From Streptomyces litmocidini (GTDB lineage: Bacteria; Actinomycetota; Actinomycetes; Streptomycetales; Streptomycetaceae): a stretch of DNA of 64,000 bases. The stretch lies in NCBI RefSeq assembly GCF_014649755.1, contig NZ_BMTQ01000001.1:186001-250000 (forward strand), given 5' to 3'. The notes under the pieces were generated by a model that was not told the origin of the DNA, did not search any database, and saw nothing but the letters and a program-made list of their open reading frames with translations. Both the position numbers and the translations under genes were made by a program. Position 1 is the first letter of the stretch, and every line of letters begins with the position of its first letter. Positions 30,924-38,089 of the stretch are shown piece by piece.

Positions 30924-31118
30924 CTAGTTGGCGAGGTCGGAGAGGGCCGTGGCGGAGGACTGGACGAGGTTGGCGATCGGCTCGTACGCGCCGGTCCCGG
31001 CGGCGAAGAACCCGAAGAGGAAGAGCACGATGGCGGCGCCGGCGCCGGAGGACTTGCTCTTGACGGCGAAGGCAGACGCGGCGCCGAAGAGCAGGACGGC
31101 GGAGATCTCGAAGTTCAT
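30924..31118 (-). CDS. Small membrane protein, SpdD-like
   Basis: 64 residues: one or two hydrophobic segments (EISAVLLFGAASAFAVKS and AAIVLFLFGFFAAGTGAY) and a short polar tail. Size, hydropathy and place in the operon match SpdD-type spread proteins of Streptomyces elements. ATG 31118 with a GGAG-type site; the frame is open upstream but only in shadow of the next gene. Confidence 0.75.
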   Translation of the reverse strand: MNFEISAVLLFGAASAFAVKSKSSGAGAAIVLFLFGFFAAGTGAYEPIANLVQSSATALSDLAN

Positions 31119-31141
31119 GTCAGGCTCCTGTCGTTGCGAGG

Positions 31142-31393
31142 TCAGCGGGTGCCGTCGCGGTGGACGCGAGCGGCGATGTTGAACAGGTGGCGGCCGACGC
31201 GGATGCGGATGCCGTGGCCCTTGCAGCGGCGGCAGGTCTTGCCGCGCTTGGGCTTGCCCTTGCGGTCCGTCGTGAGAGCGAAGCCGAGTCCGTTGCACTT
31301 GCGGCAGTTGCCGAACGGCAAGGCCGCACACAGGGAGATGTAACCGAGCGTGACGGCGAGTAGGAGTGCGCTAGCGGCGAGAAAGGGGGTCAT
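31142..31393 (-). CDS. Membrane-anchored zinc-ribbon protein
   Basis: 83 residues. An N-terminal hydrophobic segment (LAASALLLAVTLGYISLCAAL) is followed by two Cys pairs, CRKCNGLG and CRRCKGHG, of DnaJ-type CxxCxGxG pattern about 25 residues apart. The tail is basic (RIRVGRHLFNIAARVHRDG). It probably binds one zinc ion on the cytoplasmic side and could contact DNA or the translocase. Located directly downstream of the tra gene and the CTAG repeat cluster. Confidence 0.8.
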   Translation of the reverse strand: MTPFLAASALLLAVTLGYISLCAALPFGNCRKCNGLGFALTTDRKGKPKRGKTCRRCKGHGIRIRVGRHLFNIAARVHRDGTR

Positions 31394-31435
31394 CGTGGGC
31401 CTCTCCGGCGGTTTTCGGGGTATGCGCAGGTCAGC

Positions 31436-31523
31436 CCGCTAGGAACTAGCGCGCTGATCAGATGCGGTATGGGGTGCTAGCGGTGCCGCTAGACCTAGCG
31501 GGGCTTGCTGCTAGGTCTAGCGG
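31436..31523. repeat. CTAG-rich repeat cluster, candidate clt transfer locus
   Basis: Just beyond the tra stop codon, CTAGCGG or its complement CCGCTAG occurs at 31436, 31477, 31486, 31495 and 31517, with degenerate copies at 31446 and 31511. Pairs form palindromes, e.g. 31477-31492. CTAG is normally rare in Streptomyces DNA. TraB-type translocases bind short repeats in a clt locus beside their gene, which fits this place. Confidence 0.6.
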
Positions 31524-31532
31524 CGATCCATG

Positions 31533-33758
31533 TCAGCTCGCGTCCCGGCTTCCGTCACGGTCCGTGATGGCATCGGAGATGCGGGAGCGCTCGATGCCGC
31601 GCCGGTTGGCGCCCTTGCCGCTCTCGGTCTTGCCCCACACCTGGGTGGTGGAGATGCCGTGCGGCTTGAGGGCGGCGGCCAGCCCCTCGGGGTCCCAGCC
31701 GCCGTAGACATCGGGGCGCAGCTCGGCGAGCCGGGCCACGACGACTTCGGACCAGACCTTGGGCTCCTCGGCGGGAACGACGGCGAGGATGTCGCGCAGC
31801 AGGTCGTACGCGCTGGTCTCGGCGGTCTCGAACGACTCCCCCAGCGCGTGGCCGGAGAGAGTGTCGGCCTGTTCGCGGAGCTTGCGTGCCCGCAGGCCGA
31901 TGGTCTCGGCGGTGGGGGCGTCGACATAGACGGAGGAGACGATCCGGGCGTCCGCTCCTTCGCCGACGAAGTAGTGGATGCCCTTGTCCTTCCAGGAGAA
32001 CATCGTGGCCCGCACGCCTCGCTTGTAGGAGGACGTGCCGAGGACCATGTCGTTCTCCAGCTGGCCCATGACCTTCAGGCAGAACCGGGCCGAGGCGTTC
32101 GCGCTAATGCCGGTCGGCAGGGCCTTGGCGTCGGGGCGCTGGGTGGCGAGCAGCAGCACGATGCCGGTGGCGGGGCCGCGCTTGACCAGGTCGGTGCAGA
32201 TCTCCTCGAACTCCGCCCCGTGCTTGGGGTGCTCGAACCACACCTGGCACTCGTCCACGCCGACGACGATCGGGTGGAGCCCCAGGTTCTTCATGTTCGC
32301 CAGCTCGCTGGTGACCTTCGACTCCGGGCAGATGTCCCGGGGCAGGGAGCGGATCATCTTCGCCCGGCGCCGCAGCTCGTCCCGCAGTTCCCGCAGGTCA
32401 GCGAGGGCGTACTCGATGTCCTCGTCGTCGTCCCCGGCGCGGTGGCGGTGCGAGACGCGCTCGCCCACCGGGTCGAGGTCGCCGGTGCCCTTGAGGTCGT
32501 ACGTGTGCAGCTCGGCCCGCGGGTCAAGGGCGGCGATCAGGAGCAGCAGCCGCAGGAGGAACGTCTTGCCCATGCGGGGGATCGCGCCGATGACGGCCGC
32601 GATGTACATGAGCGTCATCTCCACCCAGCGACCGCGCTGGTCGGTTCCGAAGGCAACCGGCTTGAACAGGTCCGTGGCCCCGCTCTTGAGCAGCGGCCAC
32701 ACCGGCTTCCGCGCAGTCGACATGTCCTGGTCGCCGACCCACAGCACCAGGTGCCCGGTGTGCTCCTCCGGCACCGCCTCGGGCCACACGCAGCCCAGCG
32801 GGCGGCGCAGACCGGACGCGAGCTTGTCGCGACGCTCGATCACGTCCGTGACGGTCACGCCGTACGGGAGGTCCCCCTCCGCACGCCAGCCGGGCCCGTC
32901 GCGGGTGATCGGGGCAGTGAACGTGAACCCGTCCCGGCCCTTGCCCTGCGCCTGGTTGATCGCCGGGATGCCCAGCGCCCCCAGCGCACGCAGGACGATG
33001 TCGCTGGTGAGCTTGGGCGCCTTGGTGACCTCCACCGCCCGGTTGATGACCGGAGCGTCGGCCTGGCCGCCGGCCGACCCGAGGGCGAGCAGCAGCGCGC
33101 CGACCGAGACGACCTGGAGCCAGCCGGGAGCGAGGACGTAGAGGGCGAGCGCGGTGCCCATGCCGACGAGTGCGGCGAGGGTGGCGACCAGGGTCCGCAG
33201 CCGGACCCGGCCGTCGCGCTGTCGGGACAGCTTCAGGTACTCCGCCGCATCCTCGCGCCGGACGGCGGCGAGTCGGACGGGCTCGCCCTCGCGGTCGGCG
33301 ACCCAGCGCATCGTGCCGCCGACGAACTTCGCGGCCCCACGCGGGGCCTGGAGGGCGAGGCGCCCGGCGTAGACCGGGGAGCGGAGCGCGTGGTACCCGG
33401 CGAGGTGGGTGTAGTGGCTGGCGACCCAGCGGGCGGCGGTCTTGAGTTCGGCCGACGACCGCAGCCACGCCGGGACGATCCGTCGCCGCTTCGCGCCCGC
33501 GAGTCGGCCGAGGTATCCGGGCCCGACGAGCGCCGGACCGTCGACCAACCGGCGGGCCGACGCGTCGCCCGACTCGTCGGCCGACTCGTGCGTGTGGGAG
33601 TCGGGCGACGCGTCGGCGGTGGAGTTGGCCGACTCGGTCCGGGCGGATCGGGCCTTGTCGAGGTCGACCACGTCGGCCCCGGAGTCGGGCGACCCGGTGG
33701 CGGCCATGTCGGCTTCGAGTCGGTCGAAGAAGTCGTTCTCGTCGTCGGGGTGCTTCAC
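31533..33758 (-). CDS. FtsK/SpoIIIE-type DNA translocase (TraB/TraSA family)
   Basis: Main conjugation protein of AICEs: a hexameric ATPase pumping double-stranded DNA between hyphae. 741 residues. Polar N-terminus with Ser/Asp/Thr-rich stretch (about 15-75); two transmembrane segments (about 200-245, LRTLVATLAALVGMGTALAL and QVVSVGALLLALGSA). Motor domain with Walker A GAIPRMGKTFLLR (about 391-403) and Walker B PIVVGVDECQVW (about 497). The C-terminal winged-helix part (VYGGWDPEGLAAALKPHGIS) probably recognises clt. GTG 33758 with AAGGAAG. The frame is open farther upstream without support. Confidence 0.95.
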   Translation of the reverse strand: MKHPDDENDFFDRLEADMAATGSPDSGADVVDLDKARSARTESANSTADASPDSHTHESADESGDASARRLVDGPALVGPGYLGRLAGAKRRRIVPAWLRSSAELKTAARWVASHYTHLAGYHALRSPVYAGRLALQAPRGAAKFVGGTMRWVADREGEPVRLAAVRREDAAEYLKLSRQRDGRVRLRTLVATLAALVGMGTALALYVLAPGWLQVVSVGALLLALGSAGGQADAPVINRAVEVTKAPKLTSDIVLRALGALGIPAINQAQGKGRDGFTFTAPITRDGPGWRAEGDLPYGVTVTDVIERRDKLASGLRRPLGCVWPEAVPEEHTGHLVLWVGDQDMSTARKPVWPLLKSGATDLFKPVAFGTDQRGRWVEMTLMYIAAVIGAIPRMGKTFLLRLLLLIAALDPRAELHTYDLKGTGDLDPVGERVSHRHRAGDDDEDIEYALADLRELRDELRRRAKMIRSLPRDICPESKVTSELANMKNLGLHPIVVGVDECQVWFEHPKHGAEFEEICTDLVKRGPATGIVLLLATQRPDAKALPTGISANASARFCLKVMGQLENDMVLGTSSYKRGVRATMFSWKDKGIHYFVGEGADARIVSSVYVDAPTAETIGLRARKLREQADTLSGHALGESFETAETSAYDLLRDILAVVPAEEPKVWSEVVVARLAELRPDVYGGWDPEGLAAALKPHGISTTQVWGKTESGKGANRRGIERSRISDAITDRDGSRDAS

Positions 33759-33788
33759 TGAGACTCTTCCTTCTCTCGGGAGGGATGG

Positions 33789-33830
33789 CGGGGTCCGGCC
33801 GCTGCTTTGGTCGGTCGTGACCGGACCCCG
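33789..33830 (-). terminator. Hairpin between the Cys-rich gene and tra
   Basis: Perfect 10-bp inverted repeat (33789-33798 with 33821-33830) with a 22-nt loop, in the short gap before the tra start. It resembles the arrangement in front of rep and may reduce read-through into tra or shape its leader. Confidence 0.5.
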
Positions 33831-33834
33831 TGGC

Positions 33835-34167
33835 TCACAGGTCGAACAGGCCGCCCTGGTCATCGCCGGGCGCCGCAGCGGCGCGCTGGGCGGCCCGGCG
33901 CGCGGCGGTGAAGCAGGACGGGCACCAGGCGCGCAGCTCGCTCGCGGGCAGAGCCGCGGCGGCGAGCTCGGTGGTGAGCGGATCGGCTGCGGCGGCCATG
34001 AGGCGGACCGGGCCGCTGTGCTTGCCCGCGTGGCGGCCGTGCTCGCGGGTGCAGCGCCCCTCGCCCTTCGTGTGGGGCTGTCCGCACGCGCCGGCGCACT
34101 GACAGCGGTGCTGTGCGGCCTCCATCACGGTGTGGAAGAGGTCGGCGGCGGCGAGCGGGCCCGGCAT
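33835..34167 (-). CDS. Small Cys/His-rich protein of the transfer operon
   Basis: 110 residues. N-terminal half has CQCAGACG, an isolated Cys and several His (HTKGEGRCTREHGRHAGKH), and the C-terminal half has CPSC. Six to seven Cys and nearby His suggest metal binding, probably zinc. The start is ATG 34167, sharing a base with the preceding stop (TGATG); GTG 34170 is the alternative. Function unknown; conserved place between the GGDEF gene and tra. Confidence 0.75.
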   Translation of the reverse strand: MPGPLAAADLFHTVMEAAQHRCQCAGACGQPHTKGEGRCTREHGRHAGKHSGPVRLMAAAADPLTTELAAAALPASELRAWCPSCFTAARRAAQRAAAAPGDDQGGLFDL

Positions 34168-34817
34168 CACGCCGCCACCCCCACAGCCGGTGCCCCGGCC
34201 GGAGCTCCTCGGCGTCCGGACCGGCGGCCGGTGACCGCCGAGAGCAGCCGACCCAGCCGGGCCCCCTTGATCCCGGCGCGGCTCTGCTTGGCCGCGTACA
34301 TGGCCTCATCGGCCTGGCCGAGGAGCGCAGAGAGGTCCTCGCCGGGGAAGTCGGCGGCGCGGACCCAGCCGAGGGACACCGTGGTGGCCACGTGCGGGTT
34401 GGCCTTGTCGGCGGGGCGGGCCAGTACCCCGTGAAGGACGGCGAGGAGGTCCGCGACCGTGCCGTCGACGTCCAGGACGACGGCCGCGAACTCGTCGCCG
34501 CCGAGGCGCCCGACGACACCGTTCGGGCCGACGTAGTGGGCGAGCCGGTCGGCGGTGGCCTTCAAGAGGGCATCGCCGGCCGCGTGACCGTGGCGGTCGT
34601 TGATCTGCTTGAAGTGGTCGACGTCCGCGAGGACGACCACCGCCCTGTCGTCGCGCAGGAGCGCGGCGGCCCGGCGGGTGAAGCCCTCGCGGGTCCGCAG
34701 CCCGGTCAGCGGATCGCGGCGGGCGGTGCGGAGCCGACGACGCAGCCACAGCACATGGCCGGACCATCCGGCCGCGAGCGGGCCGGTCGCGGCGAGGATC
34801 GTGGCGAGCGTGTTCAT
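34167..34817 (-). CDS. GGDEF-domain protein, predicted diguanylate cyclase
   Basis: 216 residues: one N-terminal hydrophobic segment (about 5-25), then a complete GGDEF domain with RDPLTGLRTREGF, VVLADVDHFKQINDRHGH and the signature GRLGGDEF (GGDEF 106-110). The RxxD inhibitory site expected just before it is absent (GPNG). All active-site residues seem kept, so it may make c-di-GMP. In Streptomyces c-di-GMP controls development through BldD. It is translationally coupled to both neighbours in the transfer operon (ATGA with the DUF2637 gene). Confidence 0.9.
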   Translation of the reverse strand: MNTLATILAATGPLAAGWSGHVLWLRRRLRTARRDPLTGLRTREGFTRRAAALLRDDRAVVVLADVDHFKQINDRHGHAAGDALLKATADRLAHYVGPNGVVGRLGGDEFAAVVLDVDGTVADLLAVLHGVLARPADKANPHVATTVSLGWVRAADFPGEDLSALLGQADEAMYAAKQSRAGIKGARLGRLLSAVTGRRSGRRGAPAGAPAVGVAA

Positions 34818-35833
34818 GCGGCGACCTCCTCGGCCGTCTCGGCGGACTCGTCCGTGTCGCTGCCGTCGTTCGTCTCGACGGAATGGAGATCCGGGCGACT
34901 GGCCCGCTCGGCGAGCAACTCGTCACGCAGTACGCGAGAGTTGGCTGCCGAACAGTGCAGTGCGGTCCGGATCGCCTCGGCGTTGATCCCTGCCAACGGC
35001 CAGTCGGCGGTCAGCTCGCGGGCCTCGGCCAGCAGCTCCTCCGCCGAACGCGGCGGCTTCGCGCCCTTGGGCTTCTGGCGGGCGGTGCGCTTGCGCGGCT
35101 TCCGCTCGTCCGGCTCCTCGGCCGGCGGCGGCACGGGGGGCACGGCGGGCTCCTGCTCCTCCACAGCCCCGTCGGGGGCAAGCTCCCCGAGCCTCAGGAG
35201 GACACGCTCGCGGCGCGGGGTCTTCGACCGCCACCGCCATCCGTAGGTCTCGCGCAGGTCGGCGCGGGCGAGCTGCCGCTCCTTCTCACGGGAGAGCGCA
35301 TCGGCGTAGGAGGTGATCTCCCACAGCGTCATCCGGCGCCACAGCGAGAAGGTGGAGGGGAAGGCCAGCAACCACCGCGAGGCCCGGATCTTGTCCATCC
35401 GACGGCCGGTCGCGGCCCCGATCCGTACGGCGTAGATGTGGGCGCCGATCTCGGAGAACACCACCCACAGCAGCGGCATCGTGCCGTGGGCGAGCTTGGC
35501 CCACATGCCGTGCCCGGCGGCCACGTTCAGGCCGCAGGTGATCAGGGTCAGGACCCAGGGCACGAACCGCACCCACGCGAGGGCCATGTCCATCCGGATC
35601 AGCAGAAGGTTGGCCACCGTGAACACCGGAATGGCCACGTCGATGCCGACCGGCAGCATCCACGGCTCGCCGAAGCCCCACCGCAGCGCGGCAGCCGACA
35701 CAGCGTCGAAGGAGGAGATGAGCCCGAGGGCTCCGACGCCGGCGGCGGCGAGCGCGCCGACACCAGCAAGGCCCATCTCCGGACGTGTCAGCGGCGGCAC
35801 CGCCGACCGCTCGTTGGTGATCGCGGTCGTCAT
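34814..35833 (-). CDS. DUF2637 membrane protein, SpdB-like
   Basis: 339 residues. Four transmembrane segments in the first half (GLAGVGALAAAGVGALGLIS; PVGIDVAIPVFTVANLLLIR; FVPWVLTLITCGLNVA; TMPLLWVVFSEIGAHIYAVR), then a basic juxtamembrane region. A long Pro/Lys/Glu-rich linker (PPVPPPAEEPDERKPRKRTA) follows, and then a C-terminal helix-turn-helix-like unit (AEAIRTALHCSAANSRVLRDELLAER). DUF2637 proteins are typical of Streptomyces plasmids and AICEs and are called SpdB-like. It could link DNA to the membrane. Overlaps both neighbours by four bases. Confidence 0.87.
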   Translation of the reverse strand: MTTAITNERSAVPPLTRPEMGLAGVGALAAAGVGALGLISSFDAVSAAALRWGFGEPWMLPVGIDVAIPVFTVANLLLIRMDMALAWVRFVPWVLTLITCGLNVAAGHGMWAKLAHGTMPLLWVVFSEIGAHIYAVRIGAATGRRMDKIRASRWLLAFPSTFSLWRRMTLWEITSYADALSREKERQLARADLRETYGWRWRSKTPRRERVLLRLGELAPDGAVEEQEPAVPPVPPPAEEPDERKPRKRTARQKPKGAKPPRSAEELLAEARELTADWPLAGINAEAIRTALHCSAANSRVLRDELLAERASRPDLHSVETNDGSDTDESAETAEEVAA

Positions 35834-36021
35834 CGCGCACCGCCGAAGAGCTTCCGGTTCCGAACCGCCCAGCCGATGTGCTGGACGAGGAACCCGAGAA
35901 CCGCCGCGGCGAACAGCCACGCCTGATGGACCGCAACAGCGCCCGCGGCACTGCCCACCACGATCAGCGAGCCGAGCCAGACGAGAACCAGCTCCGAGCC
36001 CCAGGGCACCCGCGCGCTCAT
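35830..36021 (-). CDS. Small two-helix membrane protein
   Basis: 63 residues with two hydrophobic helices (SELVLVWLGSLIVVGSAAGAVAV and AWLFAAAVLGFLVQHIGWAV) and a basic end RNRKLFGGAR. ATGA overlaps at both ends join it to its neighbours. Probably a spread-type accessory protein; no family recognised. Confidence 0.75.
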   Translation of the reverse strand: MSARVPWGSELVLVWLGSLIVVGSAAGAVAVHQAWLFAAAVLGFLVQHIGWAVRNRKLFGGAR

Positions 36022-36311
36022 GCCGCCGCCCCCTTCCGGGAACGGGAGCGGCGGACCGCCGGCCGTACCAGCGGGAGGACGTTGAACAGCTCCGGCGCGA
36101 ACGCCTCGATCGCCTCGGCGGCGACCCGGCTCACCTCGTCCGGCAGGTTCGGGTTGTCCGCGAGGATGTCCCGCGCCGCGTCCAGACGCGCCGCGCGCTC
36201 CTCCTCGCTCTCGCCCTCCACCCCGAGCCACAGTTCCACCGGGGTGCCGAGGGCGAGTTCCACGAAGTCGTTGGCGCTGACGGCCTGATGGCCGCCGATG
36301 TACGTACGCAT
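36018..36311 (-). CDS. First gene of the transfer operon, hypothetical
   Basis: 97 residues, soluble, acidic in the middle (ELWLGVEGESEEERAARLDAARD) and basic at the C-terminus (VRRSRSRKGAAA). Starts MRTYIGGHQAVSANDFVELA at ATG 36311 behind CAGGAG. It is the promoter-proximal gene of the long minus-strand operon, so it may set expression or act as a regulator; no HTH is visible. No family recognised. Confidence 0.75.
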   Translation of the reverse strand: MRTYIGGHQAVSANDFVELALGTPVELWLGVEGESEEERAARLDAARDILADNPNLPDEVSRVAAEAIEAFAPELFNVLPLVRPAVRRSRSRKGAAA

Positions 36312-36320
36312 GGCTGATCG

Positions 36321-36373
36321 CTCCTGCTTCTGTCGAAGGGACACCGGTGCGGCCTCGGTCCGTGGTGAGAGGC
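36321..36373 (-). promoter_or_regulatory. Leader of the transfer operon, related to the rep leader
   Basis: Carries the ribosome-binding site and the block TTCTGTCGAAGGGAC (36328-36342), then GTGGTGAGAGGC (36362-36373). Both blocks occur in the same order in front of rep (29769-29820), though the DNA between them differs. Suggests a common regulator or RNA feature for transfer and replication genes. Confidence 0.55.
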
Positions 36374-36668
36374 AGCCGCTCCAGTGCGGTGGGGTCGGAA
36401 TGCTCCGGCTCCCCTCGGCCTCGCCCGTACGGCACCCCATGCGGGGCCCGGACAGGCGAGGGAGGCAACCGGCCGCGGCTGAAACCGCGGAGGGATGGGG
36501 TGGCGCTGTTCTTCACGCGGAGTCCGCGTGGCCGCCTACTTGGCCGAGGAGAGGCGGCGTGATCCCCATTCAGTTGTCAAGGAACGAGCACTTCCTTCGA
36601 GCCCTCTCGGACCCTCCGGGCGCACGTCAGTGCAGTTCAGGACGGCAGTAACCGTCCCTCGCTCCGCA
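36374..36668. other. Control-region spacer without a recognised gene
   Basis: About 295 bp between the transfer-operon leader and the palindrome at 36669. I see no convincing coding sequence; short open frames here lack ribosome-binding sites and conserved features. It should contain the promoter of the minus-strand transfer operon. Confidence 0.5.
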
Positions 36669-36696
36669 TGAGATACATGCTTGAACGTGTATCTCA
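36669..36696. promoter_or_regulatory. Palindromic operator candidate
   Basis: Perfect 9-bp inverted repeat TGAGATACA / TGTATCTCA (36669-36677 and 36688-36696), 10 bp apart, in an AT-richer patch between the divergent transfer operon and HTH regulator gene. Good candidate site for one of the element's repressors. Confidence 0.55.
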
Positions 36697-36795
36697 CGAT
36701 GGAGCGTCCGATTGCGGCTGTCAAGTCGTTCGTTGCTATCGGGCCCTCCTGGGGCGTGACATCAGAGTGGCCCGACGCCTCGGGACGAAGTCACC

Positions 36796-36865
36796 ACGTC
36801 CCTGGACGACTTGGGACGTCCTCGATAGCGTTCGGAGAGTCGAGTACGTCCCTGGACGTCCCTGG
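36796..36865. repeat. ACGTCCCTGG repeats upstream of the HTH regulator
   Basis: ACGTCCCTGG occurs at 36796, 36846 and 36856, with an inverted GGGACGT at 36813. The first copy and the inverted copy make a 7-bp palindrome with a 10-bp centre. They end only eight bases before the regulator start codon, so they look like an autoregulatory operator. Confidence 0.55.
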
Positions 36866-36872
36866 GGGTGGG

Positions 36873-37619
36873 ATGGCGAACGAGCGGTTAAGGTCGGCGA
36901 TGCTGACTCGCGGCATCACGGTCGATGCCATGGCGGAACACACAGGTGTGGACCCCAAGACGGTGGAGCGGTGGATCTCCCAAGGGCGGTCCCCGTACCG
37001 ACGCCATCGCCTCGCAATAGCGGCTTATCTACGTGAGGACGAGGCGTACCTTTGGCCGAACGGCCTCCCCGACGGTCAACGCAAAGACGCAGCTGACGCC
37101 GAGGTTCTCAAGGTCTACCCGCATCGCTCGTACGTTCCGCCGGAGCTGTGGTTGGAGTTGTTCGGCCGGGCCGAGCGCGAGATAGGCGTGCTCGTCCACG
37201 CCGGCGTGTTCCTCGCCGAGAATCCACGATGGTCCCAGTTGCTCCGCCTGAAGGCGGCTTCCGGCGTCCGCGCACGCATCCTGCTGGGCGATCCCGATAG
37301 CCCCGAGATCCAGCGTCGGGGCGAAGAAGAGGAGATCGGGGAGGGCGTCGCCTACAAGGTCCGCGAGGTGATGAAACTCTACCGTCCGCTCTACTCAGTA
37401 CCTGAGATCGAGTTCCGAATGCATCGGTCAACGCTTCACAACTCCCTGTACCGCGCGGACGATGAGTGGCTCGTCAACACTCAGGTCTACGGCGTCAGCG
37501 CACCCCTGGCCCCTGTTCTGCATCTGCGCCGTGTGGCCGGGGCTGAACTGGTCTCGACGTACCAACAGAGCTTCGAGAAGGTGTGGGAAGAAGCCGTCCC
37601 CATCGAAAGGACCTCATGA
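36873..37619 (+). CDS. XRE-type HTH regulator with PLD-like C-terminal region, TTA codon
   Basis: 248 residues. N-terminal HTH (about 5-50: LRSAMLTRGITVDAMAEHTG VDPKTVERWI). The C-terminal region (about 85-248) has LVHAGVFLAE, RILLGDPDSPE and MHRSTLHNSLYRADDEWLVN, spaced like a degenerate phospholipase-D fold as in DUF5919-type regulators. It starts at ATG 36873 behind GGGGGTGGG. Codon 6 is TTA (36888-36890), so translation should need the bldA tRNA. Overlaps the Nudix gene by four bases. It may play the part of pSAM2 Pra (activator), though sequence similarity is not claimed. Confidence 0.85.
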   Translation: MANERLRSAMLTRGITVDAMAEHTGVDPKTVERWISQGRSPYRRHRLAIAAYLREDEAYLWPNGLPDGQRKDAADAEVLKVYPHRSYVPPELWLELFGRAEREIGVLVHAGVFLAENPRWSQLLRLKAASGVRARILLGDPDSPEIQRRGEEEEIGEGVAYKVREVMKLYRPLYSVPEIEFRMHRSTLHNSLYRADDEWLVNTQVYGVSAPLAPVLHLRRVAGAELVSTYQQSFEKVWEEAVPIERTS

Positions 37620-38089
37620 GTCGCCGCACCGACTACTTCAATGACCCTGCTGCCCCGAAGGCGAACAGCATCGTCCCGGCAGTGACAGCCTTCGTAGTGA
37701 ACGACGCGGGCGAGGTCCTCCTCGAACGTCGCTCCGATAACGGGCGTTGGGGCATGCCGGGTGGCGTCCAAGAGATCGGCGAGAACATCGCCGGGACGGT
37801 CGTGCGCGAGGTCCTGGAGGAAACAGGGATCCAGGTGGAGGTGGTCGGCCTGGTCGGCATCTTCACCGATCCAGGCCATGTCATCGCCTTCACAGACGGG
37901 GAGGTCCGTCAGGAGTTCTCGCTCTGCTTCCGGGCCCGCCCGGTCGGGGGTGAGATCACGGTGAGCTCGGAGTCCTTCGAGGTCCGGTGGGTTCCACGGT
38001 CAGAACTGGATGCCCTCGATGTCTCTCCGACCACGCGCCGGCGCCTGGAGGAAGGCTTCCGAAATGTGCCGATCCCCGTGATTAGCTGA
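37616..38089 (+). CDS. Nudix hydrolase, Pif-like
   Basis: 157 residues with a complete Nudix box (residues 50-72: GGVQEIGENIAG TVVREVLEETGI), so catalysis on a nucleoside-diphosphate-X substrate is possible. In pSAM2 the Nudix protein Pif gives immunity against incoming copies of the same element; the coupled position here beside a regulator suggests the same job. ATG 37616 overlaps the regulator stop (ATGA). Its end overlaps the convergent HD gene by eight bases. Confidence 0.9.
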   Translation: MSRRTDYFNDPAAPKANSIVPAVTAFVVNDAGEVLLERRSDNGRWGMPGGVQEIGENIAGTVVREVLEETGIQVEVVGLVGIFTDPGHVIAFTDGEVRQEFSLCFRARPVGGEITVSSESFEVRWVPRSELDALDVSPTTRRRLEEGFRNVPIPVIS

